NCBI GenBank assembly: GCA_026129905.1 | Contig: JAHCHE010000023.1 | Span: forward strand, 1-64,000 | DNA: 64,000 bases | From: Bryobacteraceae bacterium | GTDB lineage: Bacteria > Acidobacteriota > Terriglobia > Bryobacterales > Bryobacteraceae | Direction: 5' to 3' | Part shown: piece after piece, positions 19,147 to 27,843 of the stretch | How the letters are laid out: each line of letters opens with the position of its first letter | Position numbering within the stretch: position 1 is the stretch's first letter | The notes under the pieces: generated by a model | The model's input: only the letters and a program-made list of their open reading frames with translations | The model's database searches: none | Told to the model about the DNA's origin: nothing | Position numbers and translations under genes: made by a program

Positions 19147-20265
19147 ATGAAGATCACCGGCGTAGAAGCAATGTATCTGCGGCTCCCCCAGGTTCGGGAG
19201 CTGTGCGACAGCGGTCAGGATGCCTTGATTATCAAGGTCTTAACCGATGAAGGCATCACCGGCATCGGCGAAGTGGATTCGGCGCCGCTGGCGGTGAAGG
19301 GGGCCATCGACGGGCCGTTTTCCCATACCACGGCCTGCGGCTTGCGGGAAATCGTGCTCGGCGAGGACCCGTTCCAGACCGAGTACCTGTGGCACAAGAT
19401 GTACCGCCAGAGCATCTACGGCGGACGCCGGGGGGCGGGACTTCACGCCATTAGCGGCATCGACATGGCGCTCTGGGACATCAAGGGCAAGGCTCTCGGA
19501 CTGCCGGTCTGGAAACTGCTGGGCGGCGGCTTTCACCAGCGGATCCGGCCCTACGCCAGCACGCTGTTCGGCGCGACGCCGGAGGAGACGGGAGAGCGCG
19601 CGCGGTGCTTCCGCGATCGCGGTTTCACCGCGGTGAAGTTCGGCTGGGAACCGATGGGCCAGGACGAGAAGACCGACATCGGGCTGGTGCGGGAGGCGCG
19701 CAAGGGACTGGGCGACGACGCGGATCTGATGATCGACGCCGGACTCGTGTGGGACGCGAAAACGGCGATCCAGCGGGCGCGGGCGTTCTCCGACTACCGG
19801 ATTTTCTGGCTGGAGGAGCCGCTGCTTCCGGACGACTACGACGGTTACGCCAAGCTCTCGCGGGCCACCGACGTCCGGATCGCCGCCGGAGAAGAGGAAA
19901 GCAACCGCCACTCGTTCATCGAACTGATGGACCGGGGACAGATCGACGTCGTTCAGGTGGATTTGACCCGCGTGGGCGGCTTCACGGAGGCGATGAAGAT
20001 CGCCAGCCTCGCTTTCGACCGCGGCATCCCGGTGGTAAACCATGGCTTCACCACGTACGTGAACGTGGCCGCGGCGCTGCATTTCCTGAATTCGATACCG
20101 AATTCTTTCATTCTGGAGTTCGTCGTGGAAGAACAGACGACTCTGCGGGACTGTATCACGAAACAGAAGATCGTCGCGCGGGACGGCTATCTCGATATCC
20201 CTTCGGCGCCGGGTCTGGGCATCGACCTGAACGAAGACGGCATCGCGAAGTACCGCGTGGCGTAA
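19147..20265 (+). CDS. Mandelate racemase/muconate lactonizing family enzyme (sugar-acid dehydratase-like)
   Basis: 372-residue enolase-superfamily protein. The N-terminal capping domain runs to about residue 120. The barrel carries metal ligands Asp in DLMIDAGLVW, Glu in FWLEEPLLP and Glu in RIAAGEEES, and the candidate acid/base groups are Lys in AVKFGWEP and His in VVNHGFTTYVN. This layout is that of the mandelate racemase subgroup, most members of which dehydrate sugar acids such as rhamnonate, galactarate or galactonate. It lies directly after an ACS-type transporter, which supports a dehydratase role in sugar-acid breakdown. Substrate not determinable. Confidence 0.87.
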   Translation: MKITGVEAMYLRLPQVRELCDSGQDALIIKVLTDEGITGIGEVDSAPLAVKGAIDGPFSHTTACGLREIVLGEDPFQTEYLWHKMYRQSIYGGRRGAGLHAISGIDMALWDIKGKALGLPVWKLLGGGFHQRIRPYASTLFGATPEETGERARCFRDRGFTAVKFGWEPMGQDEKTDIGLVREARKGLGDDADLMIDAGLVWDAKTAIQRARAFSDYRIFWLEEPLLPDDYDGYAKLSRATDVRIAAGEEESNRHSFIELMDRGQIDVVQVDLTRVGGFTEAMKIASLAFDRGIPVVNHGFTTYVNVAAALHFLNSIPNSFILEFVVEEQTTLRDCITKQKIVARDGYLDIPSAPGLGIDLNEDGIAKYRVA

Positions 20266-20296
20266 TTTGGGGCATTTGAATCTTGGGAGGCAAGAT

Positions 20297-23200
20297 ATGC
20301 GTTTGGCAGCAGGTCTGGTTGTAGCGGTTCTGGGCTTGATGACAGCAGCCCAGGCGCAAACACTGGGTGAAATTACCGGGCAGGTGGCCGACAGCACCGG
20401 GGCCATGATCGCCGGAGCAAACGTGACGGTGACCAACGAAGCCACCAACGCGGTGCGCTCGGTGGTTACCAATACCGCCGGTGTCTATAGCGCGCCGTCG
20501 CTGAACCCCGGCACGTACACCGTGAAAGCCGAGGCGGCCGGGTTCCAAACGGTCGTGCGGAGCGGCATTACCTTGCAGGTACAGCAGACCGCCCGCATCG
20601 ATTTCGAGATGCAGGTGGGCCAGGTGACCGAGGTGATCGAGGTCACGGGCGGCGCGCCGCTGCTGACCACCGAGAACGCGACGGTCGGCGCGGTGGTGGA
20701 GAACAAACGGATCGTCGAGTTGCCGCTCAACGGCCGGAACTTCCTGCAACTGGTGGCGCTGAGCCCCAACGTCAGTTTCGGCTTTGCGTCGAACGGGACG
20801 GCGCAGGGCCGGCAGGGCGGCCAGCGCTCGGAACAGAATATTTCGGTATCGGGCCAGCGGAGCGAGTTCAACTACTTCACGCTCGACGGCATCGACAACA
20901 CGGACGTCAGCTTCAACGTTTACATTTTCCTGCCGTCGATTGACGCGCTCCAGGAATTCAAGGTGCAATCGGGCATCTTCCCGGCTGAGTTCGGCCGCGC
21001 AACGTCGCAGATCAACGTGTCGACCAAGCCGGGCGGCAACAGTTTCCACGGAGCGCTGTTCGAGTTTCTGCGCAATAACAAGCTGGACGCAACCAACTAC
21101 GCTTTCACTTCGGTCCATCCGCAGCAGGAGCCGTTCAAGCGGAACCAGTTCGGGTTCGCGCTAGGCGGCCCGGTGTGGATCCCGAAGATCTACAACGGAC
21201 GGAACCGCTTGTTCTTCATGGCGAATTACGAGGCGCTGCGCGACCGGAAGGGCATCCGCTCGGTAGCCAATGTTCCGAGCGTGGCGATGCGAGGGGGCGA
21301 TTTCTCCGGGATTTCGAACCGCATTTTCGATCCCGCCACCCGCGTGCGGCAGCCGGACGGTACCATTACCGCGCAGCAGTTCCCTGGCAACATCATTCCA
21401 TCGAACCGCTTCGATCCGAAGACCCAGCAACTGCTCGAGTTCTACCCCACGCCGAATATACCCGGCGCGGGCCTGGCGCAAAATTATCAGAACGCGGAGG
21501 GCCGGCGAATCGACCAGGACCAATTCACGATCCGCATCGATTTCCTGGAAAGTTCCTCGTCCACCTGGATCGGCCGGTACAGCTACTCCGACGAGCTGAA
21601 CTACACGCCGCAGACGTTTCCTCTTCAGGGCACGAAGCTCCAGACATTCCCCAAGCAGGTGCTGTTGTCCAACATCCGCGTCCTGAATCCTTCCACGGTG
21701 AACGAGTTCCGTTTCGGCTACTCGAAGTGGGTTAACGAGAATCTGAACTACAACGCGCAGGTACGCGACGTGATCGGCGAGCTGGGCGGGATTCCCGGCG
21801 TCGCCGAGCCGCATGCGGATATCTGGGGCATCCCGCAGATCGGCATCAGCGGTTTCTCCGGCTTCGGCGATCATGGCTTTCTGCCTTTCATCGATCGAAA
21901 CGACGTCTTCCAGTTCACCGATTCGATGTCGGTCGTTCGCGGCGCGCATACGTTCAAGTTCGGCGGCGAAGTCCGGTTAAACCGGTTTAACGAACTGGGC
22001 AACTCGTTCCCGCGCGGCGCCTTCAACTTCGACGGCAACGCCACCCAGAACCCCGCTTCGCGCGCCGGAACCGGCGCGGCGTTCGCCGACTACATGCTGG
22101 GCCTGATCCGGACCTCCGACGCGGCGCTGATTCTGGCCGATACCCGGCTGCGCGCCACATCGCAAGCCTATTATTTCGACGACGTCTGGAAGATCCGTCC
22201 CAACCTGACGCTGAACCTGGGGCTGCGCTACGAAAACACGCCGCCCTATTACGACCTGAACGACACCATTGTCAACGCGCTGGTCACGTCGAATTTCGAC
22301 CCGGCGGCGAATCCGATCCTGGTGCGCGCCGGCGAGGGCGACTTCTACGAAGGCGTCCCGTTCCGTTTCCATCCGTCGATCCAGACCGCGCGCAGCAACA
22401 CCCTGATGGGGAGCCGCCGCCTGGTGAACCGGGATAACAACGACTTCGCGCCGCGCCTCGGCCTGGCGTACAATCCGACTCCGAACTGGACGTTCCGCTG
22501 GGGCTTCGGAGCCTTTTACGTTCAAGATTCCGGCAACACGCGCTTCGACCTGGGCCGCAACGTCGCTGGCCGTCGGCGCGGGGAAGCCAACAACGACTTT
22601 CCGGACCTGACCTTCACCACGCCGTTCCAGGATCTGAGCGCCGGCACGGTCAGCGTGCCTTACGTGCTGGCCAACATGCAGGACCGGCGAACGCCGTACG
22701 TTCTACAGTACCTGTTCAACATCCAGCGGCAGCTCACTCGGGACTTGGCTCTGGAAGCCGGCTACATGGGCAACCAGGGGCATAAACTGGAACGCATCAT
22801 CGCGCTCAACATTCCGAGGCCCGGCCCCGGTCCGGTGGCGAGCCGCCGCCCGTGGCCGGAACTGGGCACCGTGCAGGAAGTGGCCAACACGGTTAACTCG
22901 AACTACCACTCGCTCGCCATCAAGCTGCAACAGCGCTACGCCCACGGCCTCACGTTCGTCAACAGCTACACGTGGTCCAAGGCGATCGACACCGGCAGCG
23001 CCATCCGCACGCACGGAACCGATCCGCTGTTCCCGCAGGACAATTACAACTGGGGCGCCGACCGGGGGCTGTCGCAGTTCGACGTCAGGCACCGGTTCGT
23101 CAGTTCGTTCCTCTGGGAAGTTCCCGTTGGGCGGGGCCGGCGCTGGATGAATACGGGCGGCGTTGCGAACGCCATTCTCGGCGGATGGCAGCTTGGCAGC

Positions 23201-23629
23201 ATCATCACCGTCCAGGGCGGATTCCCCTTAACGCTGTTGTCGCGGCAGGACCGGGCCAACGACGGTCAGGGCAACTACCAGCGTCCCGATTACAACGGCA
23301 TGGAATGGCGGCTACCCTCCGACCAGCGGGGCGCGCAGGGCTGGTTCGATACCAGGGCGTTTACGTTGCCCGCGCTCTATACCTACGGCAACCTCGGCCG
23401 CTTCACCGTCAACGGACCCGGCATGTTTGCCTGGGACTTCTCGGTGATGAAGAATTTCCGCACCTTTGAAGGCCAGCATCTTGAGTTCCGGTTCGAGGCC
23501 TTCAATTTCCCGAATCACCCCAATCTCGGGCCGCCGGAAATCACCCTGGTCAGCCCGAGTTTCGGGAGAATCGCTTCCACCGCCACCACGATGCGCGAAA
23601 TTCAGTTCGGCCTGAAGTACGTGTTCTAA
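20297..23629 (+). CDS. TonB-dependent receptor, Oar-like, with carboxypeptidase regulatory-like domain
   Basis: 1110-residue outer-membrane receptor. Start at 20297 has a strong GGGAGG ribosome-binding site 6 bases upstream; an in-frame start 30 bases earlier would precede it. A signal peptide (MRLAAGLVVAVLG to AQA) is followed by a CarboxypepD_reg domain (GEITGQVADSTGAMIAGANV, residues about 22-105), a plug domain (LPLNGRNFLQLVALSPNV) and a large beta-barrel ending in Phe (LKYVF), the usual C-terminal BAM signal. It lies 31 bases after the dehydratase. It probably brings a plant- or microbe-derived glycoside or sugar acid across the outer membrane. Length is typical of acidobacterial receptors, and it is intact, unlike two receptors at 31-36 kb. 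Confidence 0.95.
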   Translation: MRLAAGLVVAVLGLMTAAQAQTLGEITGQVADSTGAMIAGANVTVTNEATNAVRSVVTNTAGVYSAPSLNPGTYTVKAEAAGFQTVVRSGITLQVQQTARIDFEMQVGQVTEVIEVTGGAPLLTTENATVGAVVENKRIVELPLNGRNFLQLVALSPNVSFGFASNGTAQGRQGGQRSEQNISVSGQRSEFNYFTLDGIDNTDVSFNVYIFLPSIDALQEFKVQSGIFPAEFGRATSQINVSTKPGGNSFHGALFEFLRNNKLDATNYAFTSVHPQQEPFKRNQFGFALGGPVWIPKIYNGRNRLFFMANYEALRDRKGIRSVANVPSVAMRGGDFSGISNRIFDPATRVRQPDGTITAQQFPGNIIPSNRFDPKTQQLLEFYPTPNIPGAGLAQNYQNAEGRRIDQDQFTIRIDFLESSSSTWIGRYSYSDELNYTPQTFPLQGTKLQTFPKQVLLSNIRVLNPSTVNEFRFGYSKWVNENLNYNAQVRDVIGELGGIPGVAEPHADIWGIPQIGISGFSGFGDHGFLPFIDRNDVFQFTDSMSVVRGAHTFKFGGEVRLNRFNELGNSFPRGAFNFDGNATQNPASRAGTGAAFADYMLGLIRTSDAALILADTRLRATSQAYYFDDVWKIRPNLTLNLGLRYENTPPYYDLNDTIVNALVTSNFDPAANPILVRAGEGDFYEGVPFRFHPSIQTARSNTLMGSRRLVNRDNNDFAPRLGLAYNPTPNWTFRWGFGAFYVQDSGNTRFDLGRNVAGRRRGEANNDFPDLTFTTPFQDLSAGTVSVPYVLANMQDRRTPYVLQYLFNIQRQLTRDLALEAGYMGNQGHKLERIIALNIPRPGPGPVASRRPWPELGTVQEVANTVNSNYHSLAIKLQQRYAHGLTFVNSYTWSKAIDTGSAIRTHGTDPLFPQDNYNWGADRGLSQFDVRHRFVSSFLWEVPVGRGRRWMNTGGVANAILGGWQLGSIITVQGGFPLTLLSRQDRANDGQGNYQRPDYNGMEWRLPSDQRGAQGWFDTRAFTLPALYTYGNLGRFTVNGPGMFAWDFSVMKNFRTFEGQHLEFRFEAFNFPNHPNLGPPEITLVSPSFGRIASTATTMREIQFGLKYVF

Positions 23630-23664
23630 CGCACTACCGTGCGGCGGTCCGCACCACTGAGCTT

Positions 23665-23715
23665 GGCCGGCCGGGTGTGACGCGGTCCTTCGAGAGGACC
23701 GGCGCCCGGCCGGCC
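23665..23715 (+). terminator. Long GC-rich hairpin after the TonB receptor gene
   Basis: An 11-bp perfect inverted repeat (GGCCGGCCGGG / CCCGGCCGGCC) encloses a second stem formed by CGGTCCT and AGGACCG. No T-run follows, so it may stabilise the mRNA 3' end rather than terminate on its own. Confidence 0.5.
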
Positions 23716-23767
23716 GGTGCGGGTTTCGAAGAATTCCGGTTCGCGGCGTCTTCTCCCGCGCACAGCG

Positions 23768-23822
23768 GCCGCTCTCCGGCGGCCTCCGCGCCCCGAAGCG
23801 GAGCGGCCGGAGAGCGGCTTTT
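23768..23822 (+). terminator. Rho-independent terminator upstream of the Tat-exported Gfo/Idh gene
   Basis: Inverted repeats GCCGCTCTCCGGC (23768-23780) and GCCGGAGAGCGGC (23806-23818) form a 13-bp stem whose loop holds another short stem (CTCCGC/GCGGAG). TTTT follows at 23819-23822. It ends the TonB transcript 15 bases before the next coding sequence. Confidence 0.75.
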
Positions 23823-23836
23823 GTATAGTAGGCGAA

Positions 23837-24970
23837 ATGGCTAATCCCGGAAATCCCACGCGGCGGCGCGTGATTCAAGCGGCAGGACTGGCGCCGCTGT
23901 CCGCCCTCCGCGGCTCGGCAGCCAATTCCGCCGTCAGCGTCGGTCTCATCGGCGCCGGCGACCGCGGGTCTCTTGTCGCGGGGCTGATGAGCAAGCACAG
24001 CGCCGGACGCCTTGTGGCGCTGTGCGATCGCTTCGAAGAGCGCATTGATAAAGCCAAGACGCAAATCCCCGTACAGAATCCGCGAGTCTACAGGGACTAC
24101 CGCGGCCTGCTCCAAAGCGACGTCGACGCCGTCGTCATCGCCACGCCGGTGTACCTGCACCCGGAGCACTTCGAGGCAGCGGTGGCGGCGAAGAAGCACA
24201 TCTATATTGAGAAGCCCGCCGCCGTGGACGTCGCCGGCTGCAAGCGAATCATGAAAGCGGCCGACTCGGCGGACCGTCGCCTGAACATCGTCTTCGGCTT
24301 CCAGGCGCGCTACGGCCCGGGCTATCGCAAGGCGAAGCAGCTTGTGGACGCCGGAGGAATCGGACCGATTCGCATGGCCCACGCCCATTTCATTAAGGGC
24401 GACGTCACCGGCGACGAGGCGCCCGTCGCGCGTCCAAGAACCGACGAGGAAAAGGCGCGGCAGTGGAAGCTGTGGCGCGACACGTATGGCGACGTTATCG
24501 TGGAGACGTACTGCCACGGCATCGATGTACTCAACTGGTTCCTGGGAGGCCACGCATTGAAGGCCTACGGGACCGGTGGCCGCACGATCCGGCGCGACGG
24601 CGACAACATGGACCACGTGGACGTCACGTTCACGTATGCGGGCGGGGTACATGCGCCGCTGACCGGATCACAGATCACGCCGCGTTTCTTCCGTTCGGCG
24701 ACCGAGCAGTTCTACGGCGCCAAAGGCGTGATTGAAACCAATCGCCAGTACTGGACGCATTTCCGCGGCCGCGACGATGCCTCCACCGAAACGATACCCG
24801 GAGATATCACGGCGGATGCTATCGGTGAATTCATCCGGCGCATCCAGGAAGGCAAGCCGGAAAACACCGGCGTTCGCGGGGCGGAAAGTACGCTCACCGC
24901 GATCATGGGGCGGATGGCGATTGATTTGAAGCGGGAGGTCACATGGGACGAAGTCATGACATCCGCATAA
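23837..24970 (+). CDS. Tat-exported Gfo/Idh/MocA family oxidoreductase
   Basis: 377-residue oxidoreductase. The N-terminus NPTRRRVIQAAGLAPLSAL is a twin-arginine signal, so it should fold with its nicotinamide cofactor before export. The Rossmann motif is VGLIGAGDRGS near residue 36 and the EKP motif is HIYIEKPAAVDV near residue 120. A catalytic-type His lies in YCHGIDVLNWFLGG. Zymomonas glucose-fructose oxidoreductase is the known precedent for an exported member keeping its NADP bound. The start at 23837 sits just after a terminator, so it needs its own promoter in or beyond that hairpin. Its stop codon is within a 17-bp tandem duplication shared with the next gene's leader. Confidence 0.9.
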   Translation: MANPGNPTRRRVIQAAGLAPLSALRGSAANSAVSVGLIGAGDRGSLVAGLMSKHSAGRLVALCDRFEERIDKAKTQIPVQNPRVYRDYRGLLQSDVDAVVIATPVYLHPEHFEAAVAAKKHIYIEKPAAVDVAGCKRIMKAADSADRRLNIVFGFQARYGPGYRKAKQLVDAGGIGPIRMAHAHFIKGDVTGDEAPVARPRTDEEKARQWKLWRDTYGDVIVETYCHGIDVLNWFLGGHALKAYGTGGRTIRRDGDNMDHVDVTFTYAGGVHAPLTGSQITPRFFRSATEQFYGAKGVIETNRQYWTHFRGRDDASTETIPGDITADAIGEFIRRIQEGKPENTGVRGAESTLTAIMGRMAIDLKREVTWDEVMTSA

Positions 24971-25000
24971 AGGGGTTGCTCGAATAAAGGGGTTGCTCGA
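24967..25000. repeat. Perfect 17-bp tandem duplication spanning stop codon and ribosome-binding site
   Basis: The unit ATAAAGGGGTTGCTCGA occurs at 24967-24983 and again at 24984-25000. The first copy contains the TAA stop of the Gfo/Idh gene. Each copy carries AAAGGGG, so the downstream gene (ATG 25004) has two possible ribosome-binding sites, one about 11 bases before its start. Confidence 0.95.
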
Positions 25001-25003
25001 CTC

Positions 25004-25846
25004 ATGAGGATTTGGGACTTACACTGCCATCCTGACGGGGAGCGCGTGCCCGGCCGCACGCTCATGGAAAAGGTGGAGAACATGCTGGAGATCGCCGGGC
25101 GGATGGGCATCGAACGCTGCTGTATGTTCCTGCGCGTTGGACAGGGCGTCGATGAGAAAGAAGCATTGCAGGTTCTGACTCGCTATCCGGACAAGCTCTT
25201 CGGGTTTGTCTGGCTCTCGCTCTGGAATAACGCACCGAAAGAGAACATCGACAAGCTGAACCGCTGGATCGCCGACGGTCCGATGATCGGGATGAAGACG
25301 GCCGGAAGCGACGGCGTGTGCAGCGTCCGCGCCTACGACCCGGTGTTTGAGCGCGCCGCGCAATTGAAGGCGTTGGTGTACATTCACGCGTGGTACAAGA
25401 CCGGCGCCGGTCTACTCAATCCCAACGCGGGCCAAGTTACCAGGATCCCGCCGTCGCTTCCCGGCGGACTGTATACGCCCAACGAATCGACCCCGCGAGA
25501 TGTCGCCGAACTTGCCTCGCGGCGTCCCGAAACGCCGCTGATCTGCGGCCACACGGGCGGGGATTGGGAACTCGGCATCCGCGCCGTGCGGGCGGCCAGG
25601 AATGTGCTGATCGGAATCGGCGGCAGTTTTCCGACCCGCGGAATGGTCGAGATGGCCGTACGGGAACTGGGCGCCGACCGGATCATATACGGCAGCGATA
25701 TCGCCGGGCGAAGTTTCTCGTCCCAACTGGCCAAAGTGCACGGCGCCCCAATCTCCGACAAAGACAAAGAACTGATCTTCAGTGGCAATCTCCATCGGAT
25801 CATGACGCCGATTCTTCAGGCCAAGGGCATCGCGATCAAGGGGTGA
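25004..25846 (+). CDS. Amidohydrolase 2-family TIM-barrel hydrolase (cytoplasmic)
   Basis: 280-residue protein with the amidohydrolase metal motif DLHCHPD at its start, a second metal-site His in LVYIHAWYKTG, a third in LICGHTGGDWELG and the final Asp in IIYGSDIAGRS. This is the cog4948-neighbouring Amidohydrolase_2 group, which includes lactonases (for example 2-pyrone-4,6-dicarboxylate hydrolase-like) and decarboxylases. No signal peptide. Next to a sugar oxidase-like Gfo/Idh gene, a sugar-lactone hydrolase role would make sense, but this is inference from context. Confidence 0.82.
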   Translation: MRIWDLHCHPDGERVPGRTLMEKVENMLEIAGRMGIERCCMFLRVGQGVDEKEALQVLTRYPDKLFGFVWLSLWNNAPKENIDKLNRWIADGPMIGMKTAGSDGVCSVRAYDPVFERAAQLKALVYIHAWYKTGAGLLNPNAGQVTRIPPSLPGGLYTPNESTPRDVAELASRRPETPLICGHTGGDWELGIRAVRAARNVLIGIGGSFPTRGMVEMAVRELGADRIIYGSDIAGRSFSSQLAKVHGAPISDKDKELIFSGNLHRIMTPILQAKGIAIKG

Positions 25847-25851
25847 CAACC

Positions 25852-26730
25852 ATGGCAGACGTAAACCGCCGCAATTTTCTCAAGGCATCGCTCGCCACTC
25901 CGGCCGCGGCCGGCGCGTCGATGAGCGCAGCGGCGCCGGCGCAATCGGACGGCCTCATCGACACGCATGTCTACCTCTCGCGGTGGCCGGGCCGCCGGCT
26001 GATCGGCGATGAGACGGAGGAACTGGTCCGCTCGCTGAAGGAAGCCGGCGTCGCCGAGGGCTGGGCGGGCAGCTTCGACGCGCTTCTGCACAAGGACATC
26101 GCCGCGGTGAACGCGCGAGTGGCCGCGGAGTGCAGCCGCCGCGGAGGCGGCGTCCTGAAGCCGGTGGGCGCCGTCAACCCGACGCTGCCCGATTGGGAGG
26201 ACGACGTCCGACGGTGCCAGGAGGAATTCCGGATGCCGGCCATCCGGCTCCACCCGAACTATCACAACTACACGCTGGCCGATCCGGCTGTCGCGAGGCT
26301 CTTCCCGCTCGCCGCCGAGCGGCGCCTCACGATCCAGATCGCCGCCTGGATGGAGGACGAGCGCACACAGTTCCCGCTGCTCCAAGTACCCATCGTGGAC
26401 CTTGAGCCGCTTCCCGGCCTGATGGAGAAAACGCCCGAGGCGAAGGTCATGGTCCTCAACGGATTCATCAGCGTTCGAGGAATCGAGCGGCTGCTGCCGC
26501 GGCTGAAGACGCTGGGCAATCTCGCCTTCGACATCGCCATGCTCGAGCAGATGTTAGGGGTTCGAGTATTGATCGACGCGGTTGGCGTCGAGCGCGTCAT
26601 CTTCGGCTCCTACTCGCCGATGTTCTACCTGGAGTCGGCGCTGCTCAAACTGCGCGAATCGGTCCTCACGGCAACGGAACTCGCCGCCGTGCGGAATGGC
26701 AACGCGAAACGTCTGGCCGCCGGAAGCTGA
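25852..26730 (+). CDS. Tat-exported amidohydrolase-like protein
   Basis: 292-residue protein. The N-terminus NRRNFLKASLATPAAAGAS is a twin-arginine signal, cut after an Ala-rich stretch. It then follows the Amidohydrolase_2 fold: GLIDTHVYLSRWPG at the start of the barrel, AIRLHPNYHNYTL near residue 130 and VIFGSYSPMF near the end. The first motif is DTHVY rather than HxH, and GSYSP stands where GSDxP is usual, so two canonical metal ligands appear to be replaced. It may bind metal differently or be non-catalytic. It starts 5 bases after the previous amidohydrolase and probably shares its transcript. Confidence 0.78.
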   Translation: MADVNRRNFLKASLATPAAAGASMSAAAPAQSDGLIDTHVYLSRWPGRRLIGDETEELVRSLKEAGVAEGWAGSFDALLHKDIAAVNARVAAECSRRGGGVLKPVGAVNPTLPDWEDDVRRCQEEFRMPAIRLHPNYHNYTLADPAVARLFPLAAERRLTIQIAAWMEDERTQFPLLQVPIVDLEPLPGLMEKTPEAKVMVLNGFISVRGIERLLPRLKTLGNLAFDIAMLEQMLGVRVLIDAVGVERVIFGSYSPMFYLESALLKLRESVLTATELAAVRNGNAKRLAAGS

Positions 26731-26736
26731 GCCGCG

Positions 26737-27771
26737 TCACGCGCCGGCGGAGAGGCGGGCCCGCACGCGCGGGCGCTGAAGCGCCTCGGGATTGGCGAGG
26801 AACAGCGGTGGGTTGCCCTGGGAGACCGCCAGGACGCTCCGGCAGACCGAGAGGCTCGTGTCGCGGGTGCATTCCTCTGTCTTCGCGATGCGGTGGGCGG
26901 TCAGAATCACGTTGTCGAGCGCCGCCAGGGGGTGGCCGGCCGGCATGGGCTCGTCCTCGTAGACGTCCAAGCCCGCGCCGGCGATGCGCCGTACACGCAG
27001 CGCCTCGATCAGCGCCTTCTCCTGAACGATAGGCCCGCGCGCCGCGTTGATGAAGTACGCCGTGGGCTTCATCGCGTTCAACTGCCGCGGGCCGATCATG
27101 CCGCGCGTTTGTTCGGTGAGCGGACAGTTGATGGTGACGAAATCGCTCTCGCGGAACACGGTGTCCAGGTCCGCGAGTTCCACTCCCAGTTCCGCCGCTT
27201 CCACCGGGGAATTGAATGGAGCATAGGCCAGCAGCCGGCCCATGCGCAGCGCGCGCGCCATCCGGAACATCTCTCCCGCGATGTTGCCCATGCCGACGGA
27301 GCCCAGCGCGCGGCCCTCGAGGTTAATCAGCCGCGGAGGGTCCTGCCACCATCGGCCCGAACGGCAGTTTCGGTCGAGCGCGGGCAGGTTCTTCGCCAGG
27401 GCGAACATCAATGCGAAGTTGCCCTCGGCGACGGGACGCCGCACGGAATCGCGGGTGAGGGCCACAAGCACGCCGGCCTCCGTGCAGGCTTTGATGTCGA
27501 TGCGGTCGAAGCCGACGCCCCACCGGGCGATCACCGCGAGCCGTTCGAGTCCGAGAAAACACGCGGCGGGGAAAGCGTAGTCCAGCGCGATCACCGCGTC
27601 GTAGCGGTCGAGAACCTCCGCCGTGGCGATGCCGCCGGTGTCGGGCATCAATTCGTATTCGACGCCGGGCGCCGGCTCAAGAACCGCGGCGAGCGCATCG
27701 TCGAGAAGCCCGCGGCCTTCAGTGGCGAAATCGGCTGTGAGGCCGACGCGAAACGGAGTGTTTTGGTCCAT
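26737..27771 (-). CDS. D-2-hydroxyacid dehydrogenase (phosphoglycerate dehydrogenase-like)
   Basis: 344-residue NAD-dependent dehydrogenase of the D-isomer-specific family. The NAD-binding loop is LGSVGMGNIAGEM, a variant of GxGxxG. The catalytic triad is visible as Arg in INAARGPIV, Glu in VYEDEPMP and His in ILTAHRIAK. Members reduce or oxidise 2-hydroxyacids or phosphoglycerate-type acids. It is cytoplasmic. It is divergent from the exported aldolase gene, with an AT-rich shared control region (27772-27843) between them, and convergent with the amidohydrolase genes. Confidence 0.9.
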   Translation of the reverse strand: MDQNTPFRVGLTADFATEGRGLLDDALAAVLEPAPGVEYELMPDTGGIATAEVLDRYDAVIALDYAFPAACFLGLERLAVIARWGVGFDRIDIKACTEAGVLVALTRDSVRRPVAEGNFALMFALAKNLPALDRNCRSGRWWQDPPRLINLEGRALGSVGMGNIAGEMFRMARALRMGRLLAYAPFNSPVEAAELGVELADLDTVFRESDFVTINCPLTEQTRGMIGPRQLNAMKPTAYFINAARGPIVQEKALIEALRVRRIAGAGLDVYEDEPMPAGHPLAALDNVILTAHRIAKTEECTRDTSLSVCRSVLAVSQGNPPLFLANPEALQRPRVRARLSAGA

Positions 27772-27777
27772 CTATTG

Positions 27778-27808
27778 TTGACTCGATTATATATTGAAAG
27801 TATACTAT
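27778..27808 (+). promoter_or_regulatory. Sigma-70 promoter of the exported aldolase with candidate GntR operator
   Basis: TTGACT (27778-27783) and TATACT (27801-27806) are exactly 17 bases apart. The spacer ends in TATATTGAAAG, and AGTATACT at the -10 is a perfect palindrome of the GTATAC kind used by several FadR-type GntR regulators. A TATAAT box on the opposite strand points to the divergent dehydrogenase gene. The 12-base stretch TGAAAGTATACT recurs exactly at 60544-60555. Confidence 0.72.
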
Positions 27809-27843
27809 AACGAGTCGTTCAAGAATGAAGGAGGCACTGGGAG

